A DNA stretch of 64,000 nt from Polyangiaceae bacterium (GTDB lineage: Bacteria; Myxococcota_A; Polyangia; Polyangiales; Polyangiaceae): positions 20,174-84,173 of the forward strand of contig JAWKRG010000018.1 of NCBI GenBank assembly GCA_041389725.1. Direction: 5' to 3'. The notes below the pieces were generated by a model. It did not search any database. It saw only the letters and a program-made list of their open reading frames with translations, and was not told the DNA's origin. Both the position numbers and the translations under genes were made by a program. Position 1 is the first letter of the stretch. Each line of letters begins with the position of its first letter. Below are positions 55,123-63,940 of this stretch, piece after piece.

Positions 55123-58100
55123 GCGAGCACGGCACGGAAGGTCACGGACCGCACTCAGCGCCACGCGGGTCTGCGAGTGCCGCTCGGCGTTCAGGGCCCT
55201 TGGCCTGGATGACCAAAAACGCGGTCGCCTCCAACTTGTTGATGCTGGTGCTGATCATCGGGGGACTGCTCACCCTGCCCAGCATCAAACAAGAGGTCTT
55301 TCCCGAGTTCGAGCTCGACTTCGTGCTGGTCACGGTGCCCTATCCCGGCGCCAGCCCCTCCGAAGTCGAGCAAGGGGTGGTGCTGGCGCTCGAAGAAGCG
55401 GTGCGCTCCGTGGACGGCATCAAAGAGGTGCGCGGGACCGCTTCGGAGGGTGTCGGCACGTTGGTGATCGAACTGCTGCTGGGCACCAACACGGACCGTG
55501 CCTTGGCGGACGTGAAGAGCGCCGTAGATCGCGTCACGAGCTTTCCAAAGGACGTAGAGCGTCCCGTGGTCAGCTTGGCGCAATCCCGACGACAAGTCGT
55601 CAGCATCGTGGTGCACGGCGACGCGTCGGAAAAGGCGCTGAGAGAGTACGCCGAGCGCGTGCGGGACGACCTGCTCTCCGACGGCAAGATCACCCTGGTC
55701 GAGCTCTCCGGCGTGCGCCCTCCCGAGGTCAGCATCGAGGTGCCGCGAGAGCAGCTGCGACGCTACGGACTCACCCTCGACCAAATCGCCCAGCGCGTGG
55801 GCGCCGCGTCCGTCGAGATCCCCGGCGGCGGCGTCAAGACGCCGAGCGGCGAGGTGCTGCTACGCACGGCGGAGCGACGCGAGCGCGGCGCGGAGTTCGC
55901 CGCGATCACCCTGTTGTCTCGTCCGGACGGCAGCGAGGTGAAGGTGGGGGACATCGCTCAGGTGAAGGACGACTTCCGCGAAACGGATCAAGAGGCGTTC
56001 TTCAACGGCCGTCGAGCGGCGATGGTCAATGTCTTCCGCGTCGGCGACCAGACGCCGCTGGCGATCTCCGAGGTGGTCAACCGCTACGTCGAGGAGCATC
56101 GCTCGTCGCTGCCGCCGGGGGTCGATCTGAGCATCTGGAGCGACACCTCCGAGGTCTACGCGGACCGCATCGATCTCCTGCGTCGCAATGCGAACCTGGG
56201 ACTCATCCTGGTCGTGGTCGTGCTGGGCATGTTCTTGGAGTTGCGGCTGGCGCTGTGGGTCACCCTCGGCATTCCGATTTCCTTCATTGGCTCACTGCTG
56301 TTCCTGCCGGCCTGGGGCGCATCCATCAACATGATCTCCCTGTTCGCGTTCATCGTGTGCTTGGGCATCGTGGTGGACGACGCGATCGTGGTGGGCGAAG
56401 CCGTCTACACCAAGACACGCGAAGGCATGTCCCGCATGGACGCTGCCATTGCAGGCGTGCGCGAAGTGGCGGTGCCCGTGGTCTTTGCCGTTGCCACGAC
56501 CCTGGTGGCGTTTGCGCCGATGCTGTTCGTCCCCGGCCCCGCCGGAAAGTTCTTCCGACTGATCCCCATCGTCGTGATCGCGGTGCTCACCATTTCGCTG
56601 GTGGAGAGCCTGCTCGTGCTTCCCGCGCATTTGGCCCACAAGGGCATGGGGGTGCTGGTTCCCACCGGCGCCTTGAGCATCGGGCTGCTCTTGGGGCTTC
56701 CCTATGGAGCCAAGTATGCCATCGGCTTCGCCGTCGGCGCGCTGCTCATCGGTGGCGTGGTGATGTTGGTGGCCACGCGCATCGCCGAGGGCCGGATCTT
56801 TCGCTACATCGAGAACCTGCAGCAACGCTTCAGTCGCTTCGTGGAGTGGTTCGTCGAGCACTACTACGTACCCGTGATCGATGCCGCACTGACGCGGCGC
56901 TATCTCACCCTCGCCGTGTCGGTTGCGATCTTTCTTTCCGTGATGGGGCTGGTGGCAGGCGGACGCGTCAACTTCACCTTCTTGCCCCGCGTCGACAGCG
57001 ACGTGGTGGTGGGCCAGTTGGAAATGCCTTTTGGTACCTCCGTCGACGAAACCCGAGCCGTCAACGACCGCATGGTCAAGCGCGCCCAAGCACTGCTCGA
57101 CGAAATGGGCGGGGGCAAGGTCGTGGGGCGGGGGATCTTCTCGCAAGTCGGCAACAAGGGTGCAATGGCGGGCGGGCCGTCCGCGGCCGTCAAAGGCAGC
57201 GGTGGCAGCCATCTAGCCGAGGTCGCCGTGTTCTTGGTGCCGCTGAAGGACCGCAGCTTCTCCTCCACGGAGTTTTCTCGACGTTGGCGTGAGACCATTG
57301 GCGAAGTGCCGGGCGTGCGGACGTTGAAGTTCGGCTTTTCCACGGGGCCGAGCGCGGGTTCCGCCGTCGACATTGCGCTTTCTCACAAGGACTTGGGCGT
57401 GCTCGAGTCGGCGGCGACGCGCGTGGCAGAAAAGCTCGGGGAGTACAACGGCGTCTACGACATCGACAACGGCTTTGCGGCGGGCAAAGAGCAGCTCGAT
57501 TTGCGGCTCTTGCCCAGCGCGCGGGTGCTCGGCCTCACCGAGACGGACCTGGCGCGGCAGGTCCGCAGCTCCTTCTTCGGCGCCGAGGCGGTGCGCCAAC
57601 AGCGAGGGCGCGACGAGTTACGCGTCTACGTGCGACTGCCCAAGGCGGAGCGCAGCAGCGAGCACGACATCGAAGAGCTGGTGGTTCGCACCCCGGGGGG
57701 GGGCGAGATCCCCTTGGCGCAGGCCGCCGAACTCAAGCGGGGCAGTTCCTACACCAGCATTCAGCGCAAAGACGGGCGCCGCGTCGTTCGTGTCACCGCC
57801 GAGGTGGACGAGGGCGTCGCTAACGCCAACAAGGTCATCGCCGACGTGCAGCGCGACGTACTGCCGGGCATTTTGGCGGACTACGATGGCGTGACCTACT
57901 CCCTGGAAGGCGAACAGAAGAACCAAGCCGAGACCATGGCTAGCTTGGGCAAAGGCTTCGTGTTCGCGCTGATCGCCATCTTCGGTCTGCTGGCGGTGGT
58001 GTTCCGCAGCTACGCTCAGCCCATCATCATCATGGCGGTCATTCCTTTCGGCATGGTTGGCGCGGTGCTGGGGCACGTCGCCATGGGTTACGACATGTCG

Positions 58101-58499
58101 CTGATGAGCATGATGGGCGTCGTCGCGCTGTCGGGCGTGGTGGTGAACGACTCCTTGATCCTGGTGGACGCCGCCAACGGCTTTCGCGCCCAAGGCTTGT
58201 CTCGCCGTGAGGCCATCGTCTCGGGTGGTGCACGTCGCTTTCGGCCCATCCTGCTCACCAGCCTGACCACCTTCTTCGGTCTGATCCCGATGATCACCGA
58301 GACCAGCATGCAGGCTCGCTTCCTGATCCCCATGGCGATCAGCCTCGGCTTCGGCGTGCTGCTCTCCACCATCATCTGCCTGATCCTGGTGCCCAGCGCT
58401 TACGCCATCGTCGATGACATCAAGCTCGGCTGGGAGGCGCTGCTGCGCTTCATCACCGGACGAGAAGGCCCGGCCAGTTCGCCGGCTCCGGGCGAGTGA
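55119..58499 (+). CDS. RND-superfamily efflux permease
   Basis: 1126 aa. RND blocks are present: NLLMLVLIIGGLLTLPSIKQEVFPEF after TM1, YPGASPSEVEQGV, ISFIGSLLFLPAW, IVCLGIVVDDAIVVGEAVYT (TM4 with the conserved Asp pair) and a C-terminal VVALSGVVVNDSLILVD. An extra hydrophobic stretch (about 510-560, ALSIGLLLGLPYGAKYAIGF and AVGALLIGGVVMLVAT) lies between TM6 and TM7, where most RND pumps have a short link. The substrate is unknown. Confidence 0.92.
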   Translation: MSEHGTEGHGPHSAPRGSASAARRSGPLAWMTKNAVASNLLMLVLIIGGLLTLPSIKQEVFPEFELDFVLVTVPYPGASPSEVEQGVVLALEEAVRSVDGIKEVRGTASEGVGTLVIELLLGTNTDRALADVKSAVDRVTSFPKDVERPVVSLAQSRRQVVSIVVHGDASEKALREYAERVRDDLLSDGKITLVELSGVRPPEVSIEVPREQLRRYGLTLDQIAQRVGAASVEIPGGGVKTPSGEVLLRTAERRERGAEFAAITLLSRPDGSEVKVGDIAQVKDDFRETDQEAFFNGRRAAMVNVFRVGDQTPLAISEVVNRYVEEHRSSLPPGVDLSIWSDTSEVYADRIDLLRRNANLGLILVVVVLGMFLELRLALWVTLGIPISFIGSLLFLPAWGASINMISLFAFIVCLGIVVDDAIVVGEAVYTKTREGMSRMDAAIAGVREVAVPVVFAVATTLVAFAPMLFVPGPAGKFFRLIPIVVIAVLTISLVESLLVLPAHLAHKGMGVLVPTGALSIGLLLGLPYGAKYAIGFAVGALLIGGVVMLVATRIAEGRIFRYIENLQQRFSRFVEWFVEHYYVPVIDAALTRRYLTLAVSVAIFLSVMGLVAGGRVNFTFLPRVDSDVVVGQLEMPFGTSVDETRAVNDRMVKRAQALLDEMGGGKVVGRGIFSQVGNKGAMAGGPSAAVKGSGGSHLAEVAVFLVPLKDRSFSSTEFSRRWRETIGEVPGVRTLKFGFSTGPSAGSAVDIALSHKDLGVLESAATRVAEKLGEYNGVYDIDNGFAAGKEQLDLRLLPSARVLGLTETDLARQVRSSFFGAEAVRQQRGRDELRVYVRLPKAERSSEHDIEELVVRTPGGGEIPLAQAAELKRGSSYTSIQRKDGRRVVRVTAEVDEGVANANKVIADVQRDVLPGILADYDGVTYSLEGEQKNQAETMASLGKGFVFALIAIFGLLAVVFRSYAQPIIIMAVIPFGMVGAVLGHVAMGYDMSLMSMMGVVALSGVVVNDSLILVDAANGFRAQGLSRREAIVSGGARRFRPILLTSLTTFFGLIPMITETSMQARFLIPMAISLGFGVLLSTIICLILVPSAYAIVDDIKLGWEALLRFITGREGPASSPAPGE

Positions 58500-58522
58500 A
58501 CGGCGCGCGGGCCGACTGAGGG

Positions 58523-58616
58523 CGAGTGAGCGCGGCGAGCGTCGTCGGCGTGGACGAAGAACTCAGGCTTCGTGCGAGTGAGCGACGTCGGCGCAGGCGA
58601 AGAACTCAGGCTTCGT
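58523..58616 (+). repeat. Tandem duplication reaching into the 58,606 gene's stop
   Basis: Two units (58,523-58,573 and 58,574-58,616) both end CGAAGAACTCAGGCTTCGT. The second unit includes the last codons and stop of the minus-strand gene that ends at 58,606, so a 3' fragment of that gene has been copied downstream. Confidence 0.65.
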
Positions 58617-59229
58617 CGATGGTGCAGGAGATGGGGCGAGCGACGACGACCTCGCTGCCTTCGGGCTGCCAGGGCCCACCCGGGTTCCAGCGCAGCTTGG
58701 GTTGCTTGATCGTGCCGATGAACTTGACTTCACATTCGGCCACGAAGCGGGAGAGCTTGTTCGACGCGACGCCCGCGCTCGGCTCGCGGTGCACGCGCAG
58801 CGCCATGTTCGGCTCGGCCCAAAGCCCTGCGATCATGATCAGCTCGTTGTCGGGCCAAGTGCGGAAGGGCTGAATGACGTTGGCCTTGTTGTCGTCCAGG
58901 GGCTGACTGGGATCCGCCGGCCACGCTTCCGTCTCGGACTTGTTGAGGCAGTGCGTGCCATCCACCTCGGACTCGGCGGCGCAGCTGAGCAAGCCGAAGT
59001 CTGCGGTGATCAGGGTGACCCGGACCTTGCCCGTGCTTCCCACCTGCCAGGTGGCAGTGTTGTGGTTTTCGGGAGGCTTGGGCGCGATCCAGTTGCCGAT
59101 CGGCGAGAACGGGATCACCACCATCGCGCCGACCATTGCGGCGGCGAACCAAAACCAGCCGCTGGCCACGGGGATCTCCGGGGCGGCGCGCTTGGGACGG
59201 GACTGTCGTCGGGCGACTGCGGTAGCCAT
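58606..59229 (-). CDS. Single-TM protein of unknown function
   Basis: 207 aa from ATG 59229. A basic N-terminus (VARRQSRPKRAAPEIP) precedes one TM (WFWFAAAMVGAMVVIPF). The external domain has paired Cys (LLSCAAESEVDGTHCLNK, RFVAECEVKF, RPISCTIDEA) and a beta-rich pattern (VGSTGKVRVTLITADFG). No family was recognised. Confidence 0.7.
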   Translation of the reverse strand: MATAVARRQSRPKRAAPEIPVASGWFWFAAAMVGAMVVIPFSPIGNWIAPKPPENHNTATWQVGSTGKVRVTLITADFGLLSCAAESEVDGTHCLNKSETEAWPADPSQPLDDNKANVIQPFRTWPDNELIMIAGLWAEPNMALRVHREPSAGVASNKLSRFVAECEVKFIGTIKQPKLRWNPGGPWQPEGSEVVVARPISCTIDEA

Positions 59230-59376
59230 GAGCGGGCCAGGATGTAGCAAAGGCCCCGGCGCCTGTCAGTATCCACGGCGTTTCTCCCCGAAAGCCTTGG
59301 CGATTCGCCCGGCTTTTCGCCATCTTGCCCCGGCGGGGTTTGCGCGCGCGCCCGGGAGAAAATATCCTGCGCTGCC

Positions 59377-60210
59377 GTGTCCAACGCGAGTTCGAGTTCC
59401 CCATCCCTCAGTCAGCGCCGGGCTGGGTACGATCGCAAGAGCGCGTTGGCGCTGGCCCTGCTGGTGTCCACGGGCACGGCAGTGGGCTACCACTGGAACG
59501 ATCTGCTCGACGCGAACGGCCAACTCGATCTGCTGCTGTTGGGGATCTGGCTGATGATGGCCGCCCTGATCACGTGGAACGTCAGTGCTCGACGGGACCT
59601 GGCGCTGCTCTTCGTCGGACTCTGTGGCGGTTTCGTCATCGAGTGGTGGGGAACGACGACCGGGCTTTGGCGCTACTTCACCAACGAGCGCCCCCCGCTG
59701 TGGATCTTGCCCGCCTGGCCCATTGCCGCGCTGTCCACGGATCGCATTGGCGTGCTTTGTGAACGGCTTGCCCATCGTTTGGAAGCTCGGCTCGGATTTC
59801 GCGACGAGGCAGCGTTGCGTCGCGCCTATCGCGTCGCCTTTTACCTGATCGTGCCGCCCTTCGTCGCTGGCATGATCGCGTTCGCCTGGCCGGCGCGCGG
59901 CATCGCTTCCACCAAGGTGGTTGCAGCGTTGATGATCGCGCTCGCCCTGCGTGCCGCCTCGCCGCGGCGTGACGTGCTCGTGTTCGTCGCCGGCGCCGCC
60001 CTCGGCGTGTTCCTGGAGTACTGGGGGACCAGTCGTATGTGCTGGACCTACTACACGCAGCAAGTGCCACCGCCGATCGCCATCTTGGCGCACGGCTTTG
60101 CGGCCATTGCCTTTGCGCGGGCCGCGGACGCGGTGCTCGCCGCTTGGCGCGGGGCCTTTCGCACGCTGGGCGTCGAGGCTCAGCGGCAGCCCGAGAACTC
60201 GGCGTCATAG
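59377..60210 (+). CDS. Multi-pass membrane protein with internal duplication
   Basis: 277 aa with a GTG start. About seven to eight TM helices. The two halves each carry a matching motif: EWWGTTTGLWRYFTNERPPLW with ILPAWPIAALSTDR, and EYWGTSRMCWTYYTQQVPPP with IAILAHGFAAIAFARAAD. This suggests an ancient gene duplication. It may belong to a DUF-type or carotenoid-synthesis-like membrane family, but the assignment is uncertain. Its last ~30 nt overlap the convergent SGNH gene. Confidence 0.75.
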   Translation: MSNASSSSPSLSQRRAGYDRKSALALALLVSTGTAVGYHWNDLLDANGQLDLLLLGIWLMMAALITWNVSARRDLALLFVGLCGGFVIEWWGTTTGLWRYFTNERPPLWILPAWPIAALSTDRIGVLCERLAHRLEARLGFRDEAALRRAYRVAFYLIVPPFVAGMIAFAWPARGIASTKVVAALMIALALRAASPRRDVLVFVAGAALGVFLEYWGTSRMCWTYYTQQVPPPIAILAHGFAAIAFARAADAVLAAWRGAFRTLGVEAQRQPENSAS

Positions 60211-61043
60211 AGCGCCTTGCCGAGCACTTCGTGCCCGCCAGCCCCGAAGTGCAACCCGTCACGGATGGGGTGGCCGTAGTCCGCGCACAGGTGCGTGGTG
60301 CGCCCGCAGGACAGCAGGGCGTAGGCGTCCACCACAGCGTCTATCTTGCCCGCACTCGCCTGTTCGCTGATCCACCCGTTCAAGCGCAGGGTCGCTTCCC
60401 CCCTGCGCTCGTTGAAGTACTTGGTGAAGCCGCCCCAGGGCGCCACGGTGATCGCGACGACGCGTGCCCCGTGGCGGTGTGCGGCGCCGTAGATGCGGCT
60501 CAGATCGTCGCTGATCAACTTCACGGTGCGTCCAGCGGTGAGGTCACTGTAGAGATCGTTGACGCCGCCGAAGACGACGACGTGGGTGTAGTGCTGGCCG
60601 CCAAAGGCACGCCCGTCATCGTTCATCACGTCACGGAAGAAGCGCTTGCGCATCTGATTGACCATGTCCGCGCCCTTGCCAAAGTCGTGAAACTGGCTCT
60701 TGGGACAGCGCTTCTTCAGATACTTCCAGTAGCCGCCGCCGCCCACGCGCCCGTCGGTCAACGAGTCGCCCAGCACGACCACGTTGACGGGACCGGCCGG
60801 CGCGGGTGCGACATCCGGACCCGAATCGATCGGCGCACGCGCGTCGGCACTGGCGTCCTGGGTAGTCGGCTGCGCCGAGTTCGCGACGGCGCCGGGGTTC
60901 GGGGGTGCGTTGGCAGGCGTGCTACCCAGTGACGTCGAGGCAGGGGGCGAGGCGTCGCGGCCGCAGCGGGACATCGAGCCTGCCGCGATTGCGGACAGCG
61001 CGATCACGATGGCCGTGACGGATGGGGCGCGTAGCGCTGGCAT
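60180..61043 (-). CDS. SGNH-hydrolase-family lipoprotein or secreted esterase
   Basis: 287 aa. The N-terminal signal (VTAIVIALSAIAAGSMSRC) could be a lipoprotein signal with a weak lipobox. A Ser/Pro/Ala linker (about 30-85) precedes the catalytic domain: VVVLGDSLTDG (Ser), VVFGGVNDL (Asn) and RDGLHFGAGGH (Asp-x-x-His, complete). The 3' end overlaps the convergent membrane-protein gene by about 31 nt. Confidence 0.87.
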   Translation of the reverse strand: MPALRAPSVTAIVIALSAIAAGSMSRCGRDASPPASTSLGSTPANAPPNPGAVANSAQPTTQDASADARAPIDSGPDVAPAPAGPVNVVVLGDSLTDGRVGGGGYWKYLKKRCPKSQFHDFGKGADMVNQMRKRFFRDVMNDDGRAFGGQHYTHVVVFGGVNDLYSDLTAGRTVKLISDDLSRIYGAAHRHGARVVAITVAPWGGFTKYFNERRGEATLRLNGWISEQASAGKIDAVVDAYALLSCGRTTHLCADYGHPIRDGLHFGAGGHEVLGKALYDAEFSGCR

Positions 61044-61148
61044 CGACCGCAGGGTAGCGCGCCGACACCAGGGTGTGTTCCCTTGGACGGCGCGTCGGCC
61101 GACGCGATTTGTCGGCCCAAGGGGCGAGGTCTGCTAAGTTCGCCGGCC

Positions 61149-61901
61149 ATGGGCGCCGCGGCGGAGGTCTACCAGCGTACTCGCAAGCGCCCGGATCTAT
61201 TCTGGAATACCTACGTGTGTCGGCCCTTGGCGGCGGTCTTCGTTGCCGCGGTGAAGGACACGCGCATCACGCCCAACCAGATCACGATCGCAGCCGTGGC
61301 TGTTGCGGTCTTCTCGGCGGCGCTACTCGTCGGCTGGCCCGGCTACCTCGGCCTGGTGGTCGCCGTCGTCGTGTACGAGCTGTCCTACGTGCTCGACTGC
61401 GCCGACGGCATGCTCGCCCGCTGGCGCAACCACCAGTCGACCAGTGGGCACCTGCTCGACTTCTTGATGGACGAGATCAAGGCCTTCGTGATCCTTGCCG
61501 CCGTGGCCACGCGCCTCTGGCGCGAACATCACGACGAGCGTTACCTCTTGCTCGGCCTGGCCGGCTTGGTGTGCCTCTCCACGGGCATCGCGCTCACGAC
61601 CTTTCAGCGCCGCCCGGAGATCGCGCCGCCCGCGGCCGAGCCCGGCGCAGCAGCCCAGCTCGGCGCGGCAGCCCAGCTCGGCGCGGCAGCCCAGCCCGCT
61701 TCGCCCCTCAAGCGCGCTGTTCGTCTGGTGGAGCGCGTCGCGAAGTTCCTGATTCACTATCCGAGCTACATTCTCTACGTCGCGCTGAGCGGTCACATGG
61801 AGTTCTTCTTGCTGCCCTACGTGGCGGTCAACGCGCTCTACGCAGCGAAGACCTTCGCCTCCGTCGCGCTCCGCTTCGGCCGCCAAGCCTCCGAAGGCTA
61901 G
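61149..61901 (+). CDS. CDP-alcohol phosphatidyltransferase
   Basis: 250 aa membrane enzyme. The CDP-OH-P signature D-G-x2-A-R-x8-G-x3-D-x3-D is complete (CADGMLARWRNHQSTSGHLLDFLMDE). Several TM helices follow. A 18-bp DNA repeat (61,638-61,691) encodes three copies of GAAAQL/P in a cytoplasmic loop. It joins a CDP-linked lipid to an alcohol; the alcohol acceptor is unknown. Confidence 0.9.
   Translation: MGAAAEVYQRTRKRPDLFWNTYVCRPLAAVFVAAVKDTRITPNQITIAAVAVAVFSAALLVGWPGYLGLVVAVVVYELSYVLDCADGMLARWRNHQSTSGHLLDFLMDEIKAFVILAAVATRLWREHHDERYLLLGLAGLVCLSTGIALTTFQRRPEIAPPAAEPGAAAQLGAAAQLGAAAQPASPLKRAVRLVERVAKFLIHYPSYILYVALSGHMEFFLLPYVAVNALYAAKTFASVALRFGRQASEG
61638..61691 (+). repeat. Three 18-bp tandem copies inside the phosphotransferase gene
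   Basis: CAGCTCGGCGCGGCAGCC occurs at 61,656 and 61,674, with a diverged copy at 61,638. It adds QLGAAA units in frame and is probably variable in length. Confidence 0.8.
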
Positions 61902-62485
61902 GCCTTTTGCGCCGCGATCTTGGCCAAGTTTGGCAGGACTCGGCGCTGTCTCGCTGGCGGTCAGCAGTCTGCAATCGGCGGTCGGCTTGGAGGGGCTAGG
62001 GCACCGGCTCGAGCACTACCAGGGCGCATGCGCGAGGGGCGAAGCGTCGCGCGGCGCCATGCATTGCGAAGCGTCGCGCGCTGCAGCCGCGCACGAGGCG
62101 ATGCGCGTCGAAAACATGTCCCGCGCCGCAGTCCCGCACCCGCGTCGCAGTGCCGCGCACGCGCCGCAGTCCCGCATCCGCGCCGGGGCGAGGGAACCAT
62201 GATCCCACGCCGCCGTGCCGCATCCGGGGAGGCTCGACGCAAACCGGATTGCGCGCATGCGCGTGGGCTGCGGCGTCCGCGCCAGAGCGGAGGAAACTTG
62301 ATCCCGCGTCGCGGTCTCGCACCTGTGCCGCCGTCCGCGTCCGCGCTGCACTCTCGTCCGAGATGTGATGGTGTGGCTTCCGAGCTGAAGCGTCGTACGT
62401 GGCACCGACTCGTTCAGGCAGTCGCGCTGTTGGTCGCGCTGTGTCCGCGCAACGCGCTGGCCTCTGGTGAGGCAGAGGCAAAAGT
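61902..62485. other. GC-rich, repeat-like non-coding region
   Basis: No convincing gene is seen. Degenerate copies of CGCAGTCCCGCACCCGCG-like words recur between about 62,040 and 62,345. Open frames here are low-complexity Arg/Ala strings expected by chance in such DNA. It separates the chromosomal genes from the IS110 element. Confidence 0.5.
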
Positions 62486-62568
62486 GGCTGACTCCTTTCT
62501 TACGAGGTCATCACGGATGATGCCTCACTCGCTAAACGCGTTCGAAGACGCAAAGGAAGGAGTCAGCC
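62486..62568 (+). promoter_or_regulatory. Inverted repeat hiding the transposase ribosome binding site
   Basis: GGCTGACTCCTTTCTT (62,486-62,501) and AAGGAAGGAGTCAGCC (62,553-62,568) pair at 15 of 16 bases across a 51-nt loop. The right arm contains the GGAAGGAG ribosome binding site directly before the ATG at 62,569. Read-through RNA would therefore be folded and poorly translated. Confidence 0.65.
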
Positions 62569-63591
62569 ATGCAGCATGTTGCGATCGATCTTGGTGGCCA
62601 GGAATCTCAAATCTGCGTTCGCGACGACAAGGGCCAACTCGTGGAGGAAGTCCGCTGGGGTACGCGCAAGCTTGCTCAGTACCTTCGAGGGCAACCGATG
62701 AGCCGGATCGTGATGGAGACGTCATCGGAGGCCTTCCACTTGGCGGATCTGGCCATGGAGATGGGGCACGAGGTCAAGGTCGTCCCGTCGGCTCTGGCGC
62801 CCACGCTTGGTGTCGGAAGTCGCGGAGTCAAGACGGACCGGCGAGATGCACGGGTCCTCAGCGAGGTGTCGAGCCGTATCGAGCTTCCCTCGGTACACAT
62901 TCCGTCCACGAAGTCGCGCGAGCGCAAGGCGGCCTGCACTGCACGCGAGAGTCTGGTGTCGGCACGCACGCAGCTGATCAACACCGTGCGTGGGTGGCTC
63001 CGAACACAGCTCCTATCGGTCCGCACATGTGTTCCCAGCGTTTTCCCGGAGCGAGTGCGTCGAGCAGCGCTCGCTGGAGAAAGCGGGCACGCCCTGTACA
63101 TCGAGCAGATCTTGGTCGTCATCGAGTCGCTCAATCAGCAGATTGCAGGCGCGGACAAGGAGCTGAAGCAGATGGCGCAGCACGACACACTATGCCAGCT
63201 CTTGATGACGGTCCCTGGCGTCGGAACGGTGACAGCCATCCGCTTCATTGCCGCGGTCGACGACGTCAGTCGCTTCGCCACTGCTCACCAACTCCAGTCC
63301 TTCCTTGGGCTGGTGCCGGGAGAAAACTCGAACTCGAACCGCAAACAGAGAACGTCGATAACGAAAGCTGGGCCTCCGCGTGTCCGTTGGGCGTTGGGTC
63401 AGGCCGTCTGGTCCATGCGCAAGGCACGGCCGCTCGACCCACTGGTGCAATGGGCGCTCCAAGTCGAGAAGCGTCGCGGCAGGAAGATCGCGATGACGGC
63501 GATGGCCCGCCGGCTCGCAGGAATCATGTACGCCATGTGGCGCGACCAAGCCCGCTATCAGCCGAGCAAGCTGCTCCAGCGGCAACCGTAA
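62569..63591 (+). CDS. IS110-family DEDD transposase
   Basis: 340 aa, intact. The RuvC-like DEDD residues are D7 (HVAIDLGG), E50 (IVMETSSEAF), D90 and D93 (KTDRRDARVL). The C-terminal transposase_20 domain reads LMTVPGVGTVTAIRFIAAV and LQSFLGLVPGENSNS, including the likely nucleophile Ser. IS110 elements may use an element-encoded bridge RNA from flanking non-coding DNA to choose targets. Unlike the IS3 copy it looks functional. Confidence 0.93.
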   Translation: MQHVAIDLGGQESQICVRDDKGQLVEEVRWGTRKLAQYLRGQPMSRIVMETSSEAFHLADLAMEMGHEVKVVPSALAPTLGVGSRGVKTDRRDARVLSEVSSRIELPSVHIPSTKSRERKAACTARESLVSARTQLINTVRGWLRTQLLSVRTCVPSVFPERVRRAALAGESGHALYIEQILVVIESLNQQIAGADKELKQMAQHDTLCQLLMTVPGVGTVTAIRFIAAVDDVSRFATAHQLQSFLGLVPGENSNSNRKQRTSITKAGPPRVRWALGQAVWSMRKARPLDPLVQWALQVEKRRGRKIAMTAMARRLAGIMYAMWRDQARYQPSKLLQRQP

Positions 63592-63940
63592 GTCTCCGAG
63601 TAGACACTCCGAACAGAAACGGCGTCTTCGAGATTGCCGAGCGAAAGCTGTCCAGAGGCGGTGACCACGTGCTCCGGCGTCTGAGCCTCCAGCCCGATCA
63701 AGGCAGGAGTCACTCCGTCCCCGCGATTGTGGCCCGCCAACGGACTTCCACCTATGCGTCAGCGTTCGCGCTTCGCGATGCTCGCGCTGATTCTGCGCGG
63801 GCTTGGTTCGCAGTGTGGGAGGCGCGCGCCGCGCCGCCGAGGGTCGAGACCCACAAACAACAACCTGCATCCGAAAGCCAGACAGGTTGTCCGCAACCTC
63901 TCGTCTCAGAACGTAGCTCAGCACTCGCGTCGCAACAACT
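63592..63940. other. Non-coding region downstream of the IS110 transposase
   Basis: No gene is recognised. It probably contains the right end of the IS110 element and any structured non-coding RNA sequence. Near 63,795-63,866 it holds copy B of the dispersed repeat. Confidence 0.45.
63795..63866 (-). repeat. Dispersed ~55-bp repeat, copy B
   Basis: On the minus strand GGGTCTCGACCCTCGGC, GCGCGGC, CGCCTCCCAC and CTGCGA occur in the same order and spacing as copy A at 34,491, at roughly 85 percent identity by eye. Confidence 0.6.

Larger units (their letters stand above)
62486..63591 (+). mobile_element. IS110-family insertion sequence (ends not defined)
   Basis: It includes the DEDD transposase and its leader hairpin. 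IS110 elements often lack terminal inverted repeats, so the real boundaries cannot be read from this copy alone. Confidence 0.7.

Noticed and set aside
61996..62481. Open frames in the GC-rich region before IS110
   Set aside because: Arg/Ala-rich composition with no start signal or domain; the DNA is repetitive.
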